A DNA stretch of 64,000 nt from 40-80 sp040394775 (GCA_040394775.1 JBEBRN010000008.1:1-64000), one strand, 5' to 3'; positions 8,853 to 16,917 are shown, counted from the first letter of the stretch. Made by a program: numbers and translations. Notes: generated by a model from the sequence alone, not told the origin.

Positions 8853-8870
8853 TATTTCAAACGAATAAAA

Positions 8871-9467
8871 ATGATACTATCCATAATCGCTTACGGAGAT
8901 CCAGTTTTAAAAAAGAAAGCAGAAGACATCGATAAAAATCATCCTAATTTACAAGGATTGATTGACGATATGTTCGAAACAATGTATAAAGCATCCGGTG
9001 TGGGATTGGCGGCACCTCAAATTGGAGAGTCTCTTCGTCTTTTCGTAATTGATGGTTCACCTTTCGCAGAAACGGATGACGATGAAGAAGAAGATCCATT
9101 GGCAGAAGGTATGGAAGATTTTAAGAAAGTATTCATCAATGCTCAAATCGTAGAAGAAAAGGGGGAAGAATGGTCATTTAACGAAGGTTGTTTGAGTATT
9201 CCAAAAATTCGGGAAGATGTGTATCGTAAACCCAAAGTACGTATCCAATATTATGATGAGAATTGGAAAAAACACGATGAAACGTTCGAAGGATATAAAG
9301 CGCGCATTATTCAGCATGAATACGATCATATCGAAGGCATTTTGTTTACTGATAAACTTTCGGCTATTCGAAAAAAGTTAATTGCCAAAAAACTAGCAAA
9401 CATATCTAAAGGTATCGTTTCGGTAGATTACAGAATGAAATTTCCATTACAAAAGAAAGGAAGATGA
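8871..9467 (+). CDS. def: peptide deformylase
   Basis: Removes the formyl group from the N-terminal methionine of new proteins. All three family motifs are present: GVGLAAPQIG (residues 43-52), EGCLSIP (105-111, metal ligand Cys107) and HEYDH (149-153, two His ligands and the catalytic Glu). An acidic insertion (DDDEEED, about 69-75) between motifs 1 and 2 is longer than in the enterobacterial enzyme, as is common in Bacteroidota. I chose the ATG at 8871, behind a -7 element, over an upstream TTG. It overlaps the next gene by ATGA. Confidence 0.95.
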   Translation: MILSIIAYGDPVLKKKAEDIDKNHPNLQGLIDDMFETMYKASGVGLAAPQIGESLRLFVIDGSPFAETDDDEEEDPLAEGMEDFKKVFINAQIVEEKGEEWSFNEGCLSIPKIREDVYRKPKVRIQYYDENWKKHDETFEGYKARIIQHEYDHIEGILFTDKLSAIRKKLIAKKLANISKGIVSVDYRMKFPLQKKGR

Positions 9468-9988
9468 AAATTCAATGGTTTATCATAATACTTACATTAA
9501 TCGTTTTTTCATGTAAAGCAAAAAATACAGAAATAAAGGATTCAAGCGAAAATAAGAATCAAAATGATACACTTATCGCGCTTCAAGAGATACATGTTTT
9601 AGACAGTGCTTTAGTTGTTGCCTATAAAGACATTACGGATACATTACCTTTAAAACTGATAGAAAAAGTCATCAATGCACAAAATGATTTTGCGGTAAAA
9701 TACCCTAATCATCCTTATGCCCCAGAAGCATTAGATAAAATGCACCAATTATATCTCCAATCTGGAAATTATCACTTTTCGACAGAATACGGTGAACTAT
9801 TAATAAAGAAGTATCCAAATTATAAGAATATCAATCAAGTGATATACTCTCTAGCGACTAGTTACGATTTTATGCTCAATAATAAAACTCGGGCTATAGA
9901 ACTTTATAAAAAGCTATTAACGAGAGAAAAAGTAACCCAGAACACAAAAAACGAAATAAACGAGCGATTGAAGCAACTTAAAAGCTAA
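9464..9988 (+). CDS. TPR-like lipoprotein coupled to def
   Basis: The 174-residue product starts with a lipoprotein signal peptide (Cys17 in VFSC). The mature part has helical repeat character: NHPYAPEALDKMHQLYLQSGNYHFSTEY and KYPNYKNINQVIYSLATSYDF resemble the tetratricopeptide pairs of BamD- or YbgF-like proteins. The start codon overlaps the def stop codon (ATGA), so translation is coupled. A role in the cell envelope is likely, but the exact function is not known. Confidence 0.7.
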   Translation: MKIQWFIIILTLIVFSCKAKNTEIKDSSENKNQNDTLIALQEIHVLDSALVVAYKDITDTLPLKLIEKVINAQNDFAVKYPNHPYAPEALDKMHQLYLQSGNYHFSTEYGELLIKKYPNYKNINQVIYSLATSYDFMLNNKTRAIELYKKLLTREKVTQNTKNEINERLKQLKS

Positions 9989-10123
9989 TATTACCGTCTA
10001 GGCATTGTATTTGAACATTAATAAAATGAAGTTATACTCGGCTGTTAATGTAGTGTTAAAGGAAATAACAATTAAAAGTCTTGTATTACTTTAGGAAAAC
10101 ATAATCTATAATTAAACAAAAAA

Positions 10124-10564
10124 ATGAGAAATTTACTTTTATTCGTAGCTGTAGCAACACTATCAGTTTTTACGGCAAAAGCACAGGGTGCAGCAGTAGA
10201 AAATGGTGCTAAAATTGACTTTACAAAAGAAGTTCATGATTATGGTACTGTTAAGTATGGTGGAAATGGAACGTGTAAGTTTGAATTTAAAAACACTGGA
10301 AATGCGCCATTAATTATTTCAAGAGCACAAGGTTCTTGTGGTTGTACCGTTCCAGATTGGCCGAAAGAACCAATTGCGCCAGGAGCAACAGCAGTTATTT
10401 CTGTTAAGTATGACACGAAAAGACCTGGTCCAATTAACAAATCGGTGACGATTACTTCTAACGCAGTTAACGAACCGACAAAGGTAATTCGTATTAAAGG
10501 AACAGTGTTACAACAGGAAGAAGGAACTTCTCCAATTGATAATTCAGGAGCTCCAAAAAATTAA
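10124..10564 (+). CDS. DUF1573 secreted protein (copy 1)
   Basis: A 146-residue protein with a Sec signal peptide ending near TAKAQ. The DUF1573 core is clear: HDYGTVKYGG, FEFKNTGNAPLII, the GSCGCT cysteine pair, a P-rich APGATAVISVKYDTKRPGP turn and an Ig-like strand pattern (ITSNAVNEP). The family is abundant in Bacteroidota and its function is unresolved; the fold resembles ASPM/SPD-2/Hydin-type Ig domains. It is followed by a terminator and then by a close paralogue, so it arose by local duplication. Confidence 0.85.
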   Translation: MRNLLLFVAVATLSVFTAKAQGAAVENGAKIDFTKEVHDYGTVKYGGNGTCKFEFKNTGNAPLIISRAQGSCGCTVPDWPKEPIAPGATAVISVKYDTKRPGPINKSVTITSNAVNEPTKVIRIKGTVLQQEEGTSPIDNSGAPKN

Positions 10565-10618
10565 AACAAATTAATACAATGAAGATTTTATCTTACGTTT
10601 TAAAATAATATTAGAAAG

Positions 10619-10652
10619 TCCGCAACTTAATACAAGCTTGCGGATTTTTTTT
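10619..10652 (+). terminator. intrinsic terminator after the first DUF1573 gene
   Basis: Arms TCCGCAA and TTGCGGA enclose a 12-base loop and are followed by eight T residues. It lies about 55 bases past the stop codon. Confidence 0.85.
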
Positions 10653-10725
10653 GGCAATATTTTTGATAAGCATAAAGTAGAATTTTAAACAATATAATAA
10701 TTGCTAATTTAAACTAATAAAAAAA

Positions 10726-11148
10726 ATGAAAAATCTATTCTTATTCGTAGCTCTAACAGCTTCAACAGCCTTTTCCGCAAAAGCACAAACTACGCCTGTA
10801 GACAATGGTGCAGTAATTGAATTCTCTAAGGAGACAAATGATTACGGAACAATAAAGTATGACAGTGATGGTTATTGTACGTTTGAATTTAAAAACACGG
10901 GAAAATCACCTTTGATCATTGCTAACGCACAAGGATCTTGCGGATGTACCATTCCTGAGTGGCCAAAAGAGCCGATTGCTCCAGGAAAAAAAGGTGCAAT
11001 TAGAGTACATTATGACACAAAAAGACCTGGTCCATTTACAAAGTCAGTAACGATTACTTCAAATGGTTCTAGTACTCCAAAAGTAATTTACATCAAAGGA
11101 ACTGTTCTTCCTCAAGAAGGTGCTACTACAGCGCCTGCAACTAAGTAA
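10726..11148 (+). CDS. DUF1573 secreted protein (copy 2)
   Basis: A 140-residue paralogue of the preceding gene that shares long stretches such as EFKNTG, QGSCGCT, WPKEPIAPG and YDTKRPGP. The signal peptide ends near SAKAQ. The differences are concentrated near the N-terminus and in the C-terminal tail, which here is Ala/Thr-rich. It lies behind the terminator of copy 1, so it has its own promoter, and 9 bases ahead of a third, divergent family member with which it should form a two-gene transcript. Function is unknown; the cell location is probably periplasm or surface. Confidence 0.85.
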   Translation: MKNLFLFVALTASTAFSAKAQTTPVDNGAVIEFSKETNDYGTIKYDSDGYCTFEFKNTGKSPLIIANAQGSCGCTIPEWPKEPIAPGKKGAIRVHYDTKRPGPFTKSVTITSNGSSTPKVIYIKGTVLPQEGATTAPATK

Positions 11149-11157
11149 AAAAGCGAA

Positions 11158-11535
11158 ATGAAGTGTTCTCTAATCTTCATACTAATATTGACAAATTCCG
11201 CCTTCTGTTATTCTCAGATGGCGGAATTTTCTTTTGATAAAACTGTTATTAATTACGGTGTCATCAATGAAGGCGATACACTACACGGATACTTCACGTA
11301 TACGAATACAGGAAAAGAACCTCTAACAATAACGAGTTACGTCGTTGAATGTCATTGTACAGAAGTTTCCTTCCCTTCTACTCCAACTTTACCCATGGCT
11401 TCGGATACCATTCATTTCACCTTTCACAGCGAAGGAAAAAGTTACGCACAAGATCGAAAAATATTGCTTAATGCTAATGTCAAAAAAGAATTGGCAACCG
11501 TTCGTTTTAAAGTCTACGTAAATCCCAAACCATAA
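11158..11535 (+). CDS. DUF1573 secreted protein (divergent copy 3)
   Basis: A 125-residue protein with signal peptide (hydrophobic core LIFILILTNSAF) and a shortened DUF1573 domain: INYGVINEGDTLHGYFTYTNTGKEPLTI followed by ECHCTEVSFPSTPTLP. The Cys-x-Cys pair is kept, but the WPKEPIAPG and RPGP segments of the two upstream paralogues are not. It lies 9 bases behind copy 2. It probably has a different partner or role from the two near-twins. Confidence 0.8.
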   Translation: MKCSLIFILILTNSAFCYSQMAEFSFDKTVINYGVINEGDTLHGYFTYTNTGKEPLTITSYVVECHCTEVSFPSTPTLPMASDTIHFTFHSEGKSYAQDRKILLNANVKKELATVRFKVYVNPKP

Positions 11536-11656
11536 GACTCCTTTTTATTTTTTAAATAGCTACTTAATCTGTTTTTCAACACAAATTTGATAAGCAAATT
11601 CAATGCTCAATCGCACTCGTTTCAACTAAAAAATGTAACTTAGCAAAAAAAATAAA

Positions 11657-11953
11657 ATGAACTACATTTCTCCTAAAGACTGGATTGAAAAGTTTGCCAA
11701 GAATACTGATTACCAATTAATTGATATTCGTGAATCGTATGAATGTGTGGATAGTAAAATTGACTGTCTACGTATTCCAATGGATGAATTAGCTACTCAC
11801 CCCGAGAAGCTCAATTCAAATACTAATACCGTTTTAATTTGTAATAGCGGCCAAAGAGCAGAAGCATTAGCAAATTTGTTAGAGACTGATTATCAAAAAA
11901 GTCCCATATTTGTGATTGAAGGAGGGTATTCCTCTTTGGTTGAAATGCTATAA
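11657..11953 (+). CDS. rhodanese-like single-domain protein
   Basis: A 98-residue single rhodanese domain without signal peptide. It opens with the usual WIEKFAKNTDYQLIDIRESYE strand-helix pattern, has IPMDEL in the middle, and has the active-site loop CNSGQRA with the persulfide-carrying Cys. It would move sulfane sulfur in the cytoplasm; the donor and acceptor are not evident. It appears to be transcribed alone. Confidence 0.85.
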   Translation: MNYISPKDWIEKFAKNTDYQLIDIRESYECVDSKIDCLRIPMDELATHPEKLNSNTNTVLICNSGQRAEALANLLETDYQKSPIFVIEGGYSSLVEML

Positions 11954-12052
11954 TTATTCAATTTTTACAATTGTAACACAAAAAAAATGGTGCTAATGGC
12001 TCCATATGAAATTCATATATACTAAAAAAGGTGACCTACTAATCTATAACTT

Positions 12053-13003
12053 ATGAAACAATCTCGTTCTTTTATCCAATATTTAGGTGTCACACTTCGT
12101 GGTATAGCCATGGGAGCTGCCGACGTAATCCCAGGTGTTTCAGGTGGTACAATTGCCTTTATAACAGGAATCTACGAAGAGTTGATAAACAGTATCGGAA
12201 ATGTTAATTTAACGGCATTAAAGAAATTAAAAAACGAAGGGTTATCTTCTTTTTGGAACTACATCAATGGAAACTTTATTGTCGCTTTAATGGCAGGAAT
12301 TGCTATTAGTATCTTATCATTAGCAAGAGTTGTAACGTATTTATTAGAAGAGCATCCTGTTTTACTTTGGGCATTCTTTTTTGGTTTGGTCATCGCTAGC
12401 TCTCAATTAGTACTCAAAACAGTAGAGAAATGGAATGTAGGAACCATCATTGGTTTACTCGTTGGATTCGTAATCGCAGCTTACATATCAACCACTCACA
12501 CAATAGCTGGAGGAGGTGATTTGTGGTATATATTCCTCTGTGGTGCAATCGCTATTTGTGCTATGATTCTTCCTGGTATTAGTGGCGCATTTATTTTGGT
12601 TTTAATGGGCACTTATTCAACTGTTATTGCAGGTTTAAAAAACATGGACATCACCTTAATACTTGTCTTTATGGCAGGATGTGTGACTGGATTACTTTCC
12701 TTTAGTCGATTATTAAAATATCTATTTGCTACACATAAAAGCCTTGTATTATCCATTTTATCTGGATTTTTGATTGGTTCTTTATTTAAAATTTGGCCTT
12801 GGCAAAATAAAATTGGAGATGCGCCTATCGTCGTACATTCTGATGGCAAAGAAGATTGGATGACGAGTATTGTATGGCCAAGTAATTTCGAAGGTAATCC
12901 ACAACTACTTTATGTGATTCTTTTAGCTATTACTGGATATCTGATTATCTTCATTATGAGCAAGCTTGGACCAAAAACAACAGTGCAACAAGATGGCAAA
13001 TAA
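12053..13003 (+). CDS. DUF368 polytopic membrane protein, candidate undecaprenyl-phosphate translocase
   Basis: A 316-residue integral membrane protein with about eight or nine hydrophobic segments and the DUF368 signatures GAADVIPGVSGGTIAFITGIYEEL near the N-terminus and a second internal copy, ILPGISGAFILVLMGTY. The duplicated PG-S-GG motif suggests an inverted-repeat transporter. Members of this family (PopT) have been linked to returning undecaprenyl phosphate across the cytoplasmic membrane for reuse in envelope synthesis. That role is taken from the family, not shown here. The end overlaps aroE by 11 bases. Confidence 0.85.
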   Translation: MKQSRSFIQYLGVTLRGIAMGAADVIPGVSGGTIAFITGIYEELINSIGNVNLTALKKLKNEGLSSFWNYINGNFIVALMAGIAISILSLARVVTYLLEEHPVLLWAFFFGLVIASSQLVLKTVEKWNVGTIIGLLVGFVIAAYISTTHTIAGGGDLWYIFLCGAIAICAMILPGISGAFILVLMGTYSTVIAGLKNMDITLILVFMAGCVTGLLSFSRLLKYLFATHKSLVLSILSGFLIGSLFKIWPWQNKIGDAPIVVHSDGKEDWMTSIVWPSNFEGNPQLLYVILLAITGYLIIFIMSKLGPKTTVQQDGK

Positions 13004-13745
13004 TAACCAATACGGTTTAATTGGAAAATCGCTCCAGCACTCTTTCTCAAAAGATTTTTTTACTCGTTTTTTTGAAGAAAAAAAAATAGATGCAAGCTAT
13101 CAGAATCTAGAATTTGATACAGCTAAGCAATTAGAACATTTTTTTAAAGAGGACATCTTTCAATTCAAAGGGATAAATGTTACGATTCCCTATAAAGAAA
13201 CGGTGTTGCCTTTCTTAGATGAATTGACAGAAGAAGCGCAACAAATTGGCGCCGTAAATACAATTCAAGTAAAAGACAATCAACTTATTGGACACAATAC
13301 CGACGCATTTGGCTTTCACCAGTCTATCAAACCTTTTTTAACCAATCGACACGATAAAGCACTAATCCTTGGAACTGGTGGAGCATCCAAAGCAGTAGCG
13401 TATGTTTTAAACAATATAGGATTAGACATCTTATACATCAGTCGTTCAAAAACGGGCAATTTAATTTTCCCTTATGAGGCGATTAATGAACACATGCTTC
13501 AAGCGTGCAAATGTATCATTAACACCACTCCTGTCGGAATGTTTCCAAATGAAAACGAAACGATTCACATTCCATTTCAATACTTGACACCTGAACATTT
13601 AGTCATTGACTTAATATACAATCCGAAAGAAACTTTATTTTTGAAAAACGCACGCTTGCAAGGAACAATGACCTTAAATGGGTTATCTATGCTTAAAGAG
13701 CAAGCTCTAGCAGCGTGGAGATTTTGGAACGATGAACAGTATTAA
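12993..13745 (+). CDS. aroE: shikimate dehydrogenase
   Basis: Reduces 3-dehydroshikimate with NADPH in the aromatic amino acid pathway. The 250-residue protein has QHSFSKDFF (shikimate-binding Ser residues), NVTIPYKE with catalytic Lys68, HNTDAFGF with catalytic Asp104, and the nucleotide loop LGTGGASKAV. The ATG at 12993 is chosen over an upstream in-frame one because homology begins at YGLIGKSLQHSFS. Both ends overlap their neighbours (11 and 14 bases), which indicates a coupled three-gene unit with the DUF368 and AlbA-type genes. Confidence 0.93.
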   Translation: MANNNQYGLIGKSLQHSFSKDFFTRFFEEKKIDASYQNLEFDTAKQLEHFFKEDIFQFKGINVTIPYKETVLPFLDELTEEAQQIGAVNTIQVKDNQLIGHNTDAFGFHQSIKPFLTNRHDKALILGTGGASKAVAYVLNNIGLDILYISRSKTGNLIFPYEAINEHMLQACKCIINTTPVGMFPNENETIHIPFQYLTPEHLVIDLIYNPKETLFLKNARLQGTMTLNGLSMLKEQALAAWRFWNDEQY

Positions 13746-14367
13746 AACACTCATTCAAGAAGGGCAGCACGAACAGCAAGCGTTCATAATGCGTAGTAAC
13801 GATCAATTAGAAATCGCTCGTATCTTAGCGGCTTTTGCGAATACAAAAGGTGGTCGATTACTAATTGGCGTAAAAGACAATGGTAAAATAACGGGTATTC
13901 TCCCAGAAGAGGCACTTCAACAAGTAGAAAAAATTGCAAGATTCTCTTGTCAACCAGCAGTTCACTTCACCTCGCAAGTATGGCAAGAAGATTTTAGACT
14001 CGTTTTAGAAATTCAAGTAGCGCAAGACCCAAATCGTTTTATCACCGCCAAAAATGAGGAGAGCGAATGGAAAAGCTATATTCGTATCAAAGGAGAAACG
14101 GTAAAAGTCAACAAAATTCAGTTAAAATTGTGGAAATTAAAAGGCCAATCAATTGAGAAACCAACAGTTCTAAAAGACCGAGAAAAAGACTGCTTAACAG
14201 CCATTTCAGATCATCTAGATTCGATCAATTTAACCAAACTCTATAAATTGCTAGACCAATACTCAAAAAAGGATGTTGACAACAGTTTGGCACTGCTCAT
14301 ACACTGGAAAATAGTGAATTGGAAGTATGAAGAAAATGGCTTTAAATACTTCATAACAAATTATTAA
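13732..14367 (+). CDS. AlbA_2/Schlafen-type putative DNA- or ATP-binding protein
   Basis: A 211-residue protein whose N-terminal 120 residues match the AlbA_2 (Schlafen AAA_4-like) domain: ARILAAFANTKGGRLLIGVKDNGKITGI, then a QVEKIARFSCQPAV helix and FITAKNEESEWKSYIRIKGETVKVN. The C-terminal 80 residues look helical, possibly a winged-helix region (KDREKDCLTAISDHLDSINLTKLYKLLDQ). The family is loosely tied to transcription control; no specific target is known. It is translationally coupled to aroE by a 14-base overlap. Confidence 0.8.
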   Translation: MNSIKTLIQEGQHEQQAFIMRSNDQLEIARILAAFANTKGGRLLIGVKDNGKITGILPEEALQQVEKIARFSCQPAVHFTSQVWQEDFRLVLEIQVAQDPNRFITAKNEESEWKSYIRIKGETVKVNKIQLKLWKLKGQSIEKPTVLKDREKDCLTAISDHLDSINLTKLYKLLDQYSKKDVDNSLALLIHWKIVNWKYEENGFKYFITNY

Positions 14368-14428
14368 AATTAAGTTAATTAAAATTCTAATTGAAAATAA
14401 ATACCTATCTTTATAAAAAAAGAAACAT

Positions 14429-14623
14429 ATGGGACGTCCACCAACAAGACCTGCGCGATTAAAAGACGGCTTTTATATTGAAGTTCGTAATACCGGTCAG
14501 GCAGGTATAAGACTAAGAAGAGATACAAAAGAGCAGATGCTTATGGCAGCTAAAGAATATTCTAAGACAAAAGATGTAGTTGTTTTAGGAGAAGTCAAAA
14601 ATGATAAATTTATAGGCGTATAA
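14429..14623 (+). CDS. small conserved basic protein, function unknown
   Basis: A 64-residue soluble protein that begins MGRPPTRPARLKDGFYIEVRN, has a basic centre (GIRLRRDTKEQMLMAAKEYSKTKDV) and ends in a predicted beta strand pair. It looks like a small conserved Bacteroidota protein, but I know of no function. The beta-strand, basic-helix, beta-strand arrangement would suit nucleic acid binding; this is a guess. A hairpin terminator follows it, so it has its own transcript end. Confidence 0.7.
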   Translation: MGRPPTRPARLKDGFYIEVRNTGQAGIRLRRDTKEQMLMAAKEYSKTKDVVVLGEVKNDKFIGV

Positions 14624-14653
14624 TTCACTCGCTCTTACTATTATTTAAATCGT

Positions 14654-14696
14654 AGGCAACAAGTTATTTATTAACTTTGTTGCCTATTTTATTTCT
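14654..14696 (+). terminator. hairpin terminator that also contains the next gene's -7 element
   Basis: Perfect arms AGGCAACAA and TTGTTGCCT enclose an inner GTTA/TAAC stem and are followed by ATTTTATTTCT. This should end the small basic gene's transcript. The right arm includes TAACTTTG (14672-14679), a perfect Bacteroidota -7 element 17 bases before the exonuclease ATG, so terminator and promoter share sequence. Confidence 0.7.
14672..14679 (+). promoter_or_regulatory. -7 element for the exonuclease gene
   Basis: TAACTTTG matches TAnnTTTG exactly. It would start transcription only about 10 bases upstream of the ATG, giving a very short leader. It is embedded in the terminator hairpin of the preceding gene. 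Confidence 0.5.
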
Positions 14697-15584
14697 ATGA
14701 ATATACAATTAACACGACCAATTATAACCTTTGATGTGGAATCAACAGGATTGAATGTTTCAAAGGACAGAATCATCGAAATTGCTATTTTGAAAGTTCA
14801 CCCGGACGGAAAGGAAGAATCATACGAATCCATGGTAGATCCTGAAATGGAAATCCCGAAAGAGATTGAAGAATTAACGGGAATTACAAACAGTGATGTC
14901 AAAGAACAACCAAAATTCTCTGAAATTGCTAAAGATATCTTGGCTTTCATTGAAGGATGTGACTTAGTCGGATACAACTTCCACAAATTAGACATTCCAT
15001 TATTAGCAGAAGAATTTCTACGTTGCGGAATTGATTTTGACATTAACGAAAAGAAATTAATTGATGTGCAGAACATTTTTCATAAAATGGAGAAACGTAC
15101 ACTCGCTGCAGCTTACCTTTTCTATTGTAAAAAAGAGTTAGAAGACGCTCATTCTGCCATGGCTGACACACGAGCAACTTGGGAAGTGTTAAACGCTCAA
15201 CTAACGCATTATTCAACACTTCAAAACGATGTTGATTTCTTAGACGATTTCTCTAAAAATAGCGCCAATCAATATGCAGATTTCACAGGAAGATTAGTTC
15301 GAAATGAAAAAAATGAAGTGGCTTATAATTTTGGTAAACACAAAGGTAAAACGGTAGAGGAAGTAAATCGCATTGAACCAGGTTATTATGGTTGGTTTAT
15401 TGGTGAATCTACCGACTTTCCAAAATATACAAAGAATGTATTACTGAAAGAGATGGAGCGTATTAAAAACGAACACAACAAGCAAAAATTAGCACAGCAA
15501 AAACCAGCACAAGAGAAAGTAGACGATACGCTTTCCATTGAAGACAAGTTGGATGCACTTAAAAATAAATTCAAGAAATTATGA
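14697..15584 (+). CDS. DEDDh 3'-5' exonuclease with C-terminal DUF3820-like domain
   Basis: The 295-residue protein has an N-terminal DnaQ-fold nuclease with all catalytic residues: Asp13 and Glu15 in TFDVEST, Asp99 in VGYNFHKLDIPLL, His152 and Asp157 in HSAMADTRA. A second small domain (about 205-250) with NFGKHKGKTVEEV and PGYYGWFI matches the DUF3820/exonuclease X-like tail. The last 35 residues are Lys/Gln-rich. It is probably a DNA repair or RNA-trimming exonuclease, as it has no polymerase domain. It overlaps the FAH gene by ATGA. Confidence 0.88.
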   Translation: MNIQLTRPIITFDVESTGLNVSKDRIIEIAILKVHPDGKEESYESMVDPEMEIPKEIEELTGITNSDVKEQPKFSEIAKDILAFIEGCDLVGYNFHKLDIPLLAEEFLRCGIDFDINEKKLIDVQNIFHKMEKRTLAAAYLFYCKKELEDAHSAMADTRATWEVLNAQLTHYSTLQNDVDFLDDFSKNSANQYADFTGRLVRNEKNEVAYNFGKHKGKTVEEVNRIEPGYYGWFIGESTDFPKYTKNVLLKEMERIKNEHNKQKLAQQKPAQEKVDDTLSIEDKLDALKNKFKKL

Positions 15585-16192
15585 AAATCATTTGCATCGG
15601 TAGAAATTATAGTGATCATGCCAAAGAGATGAACAGTCCTTTGCCAACAAAACCACTTTTCTTTCTAAAACCAGATACCGCTCTTTTATTGAATAACAAA
15701 CCTTTTTACATTCCTGAATTTTCGAATGACGTTCATTATGAATGTGAATTAGTCTATAAAATCAATCGTGTCGGAAAGAACATAGGTGAAAAATTTTCTC
15801 CTAAATACTATGCTGAAATAGGTTTAGGAATTGACTTTACCGCAAGAGATTTGCAACAGCAATGCAAGGAAAAAAGAAATCCGTGGGAAATGGCCAAAGC
15901 ATTTGATAACAGTGCGGTTATTTCAAATTTCATTCCATTAGAATCGTTGAAAAATCAAAATGAAATTGCGTTCAATCTAACCCTAAATGGAAAAACAGTT
16001 CAGGTTGGTAATTCTAAAGAGATGATTTTTACCATCGATAAAATTATCGCTTACGTTTCACAATTCATTACACTAAAAAAAGGCGATTTGATTTTCACTG
16101 GAACTCCAGCAGGCGTTGGTAAAGTTTCCATTGGCGATCGTTTAGAAGGTTTTTTGGAAGAAAAATCGATGTTTGATTTTGAGATAAAATAG
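15581..16192 (+). CDS. fumarylacetoacetate hydrolase family protein
   Basis: A 203-residue single FAH domain. Features: FFLKPDTALL, the metal-binding HYECELVYKI with two Glu, GLGIDFTARDLQ with an Asp ligand, WEMAKAFDNSAV, and the C-terminal GTPAGVGKV loop. Short FAH members act as acylpyruvases or oxaloacetate decarboxylases and cleave C-C bonds with Mg2+. The substrate cannot be read from the sequence. Its start is coupled to the exonuclease by ATGA, and it converges with bshB1 five bases away. Confidence 0.88.
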   Translation: MKIICIGRNYSDHAKEMNSPLPTKPLFFLKPDTALLLNNKPFYIPEFSNDVHYECELVYKINRVGKNIGEKFSPKYYAEIGLGIDFTARDLQQQCKEKRNPWEMAKAFDNSAVISNFIPLESLKNQNEIAFNLTLNGKTVQVGNSKEMIFTIDKIIAYVSQFITLKKGDLIFTGTPAGVGKVSIGDRLEGFLEEKSMFDFEIK

Positions 16193-16197
16193 ATTGA

Positions 16198-16917
16198 TTA
16201 TTTCAAATCAAACAAAGAATTAACTCCTAAATAACGTTCCACCGTAAATCCTTCGGCGAACTCCGCTCCTATTGGTCGTCCAAATTCACGCATTCTAGCG
16301 ATTAAAAAGTCGTGAAATTCTTTTCCTGAAATAGGTGTTTTTGGTTCAGAGGAATTTGGGTCGAAGAATTGCGTTTTATACGCCATAACCGCTTGCATTC
16401 TTTGCTCAATATATGGTGTAACGTCAACAACGAAATCAGGTTCAATGTGTCTATCTTGAATGTAGTGATAAACTGCTTTCGGTCGATATGCTTGTTGTTC
16501 AATTCCGTTAAAAGTCGTTTCTACTTTCCGCAGGCCTGCATAAAAACATGCCTCTGAAACTAATTTACTCGCTCTACCGTGATCGGGATGTCTATCGGAT
16601 ATTGAATTGGCAATCACAATTTCAGGTTGAAAGAAACGAATTTGCTCAATAATTTTCATCATAGAAGCTTCATCGTGCTGGAAAAAACCATCTCTCAGTT
16701 TTAAATTCACACGATGAGCTATTCCTAATATCTTAGATGCTTCTGCAGCTTCTGCATAACGTGTTTCAATTGTTCCTCTCGTTCCTAATTCGCCTTGTGT
16801 CAAATCGACAATAGCAACCGTCTTTCCTTCTTCTTTGATACTCTTAATCAACGTTCCGCCACAAGAGATTTCCACATCGTCTGGATGCGCTGCAAAAGCT
16901 AAAATATCGACTTTCAT
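16198..16917 (-). CDS. bshB1: bacillithiol biosynthesis deacetylase BshB1
   Basis: Removes acetyl from GlcNAc-malate to give GlcN-malate, the second step of bacillithiol synthesis. The 239-residue LmbE-fold protein has the zinc motif AHPDDVE near the N-terminus, TQGELGTRG, and HPDHGRASKLV. The ATG at 16917 is chosen because it overlaps the gpx stop codon (ATGA) and starts directly at KVDILAFAAHPDD; a Met four codons upstream is in frame. Its place after a thiol peroxidase gene and ccsBA makes a redox-themed operon. It implies that the cell uses bacillithiol. Confidence 0.9.
   Translation of the reverse strand: MKVDILAFAAHPDDVEISCGGTLIKSIKEEGKTVAIVDLTQGELGTRGTIETRYAEAAEASKILGIAHRVNLKLRDGFFQHDEASMMKIIEQIRFFQPEIVIANSISDRHPDHGRASKLVSEACFYAGLRKVETTFNGIEQQAYRPKAVYHYIQDRHIEPDFVVDVTPYIEQRMQAVMAYKTQFFDPNSSEPKTPISGKEFHDFLIARMREFGRPIGAEFAEGFTVERYLGVNSLFDLK

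Larger units (their letters stand above)
8396..8870. other. 475-base noncoding stretch between sod and def
   Basis: No credible gene was found. It holds the promoters of the two flanking genes, an exact 23-base direct repeat (8472-8494 and 8781-8803), and, between the copies, a perfect inverted repeat with arms TTACTTTTTC and GAAAAAGTAA around a five-base loop (8516-8540). The inner segment is GC-richer than the rest of the spacer and looks like a dispersed intergenic element rather than gene debris, but I cannot test for other copies. Confidence 0.6.

Noticed and set aside
8850..8870. TTG start giving a seven-residue longer peptide deformylase
   Set aside because: Deformylase homology begins at the ATG at 8871, and the TTG falls inside the -7 element and predicted start region.
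11965..11976. Perfect palindrome TTACAATTGTAA before the DUF368 gene
   Set aside because: It lies in AT-rich spacer, has no spacer between half-sites and no second copy nearby. A 12-base AT palindrome here is within what chance would produce.
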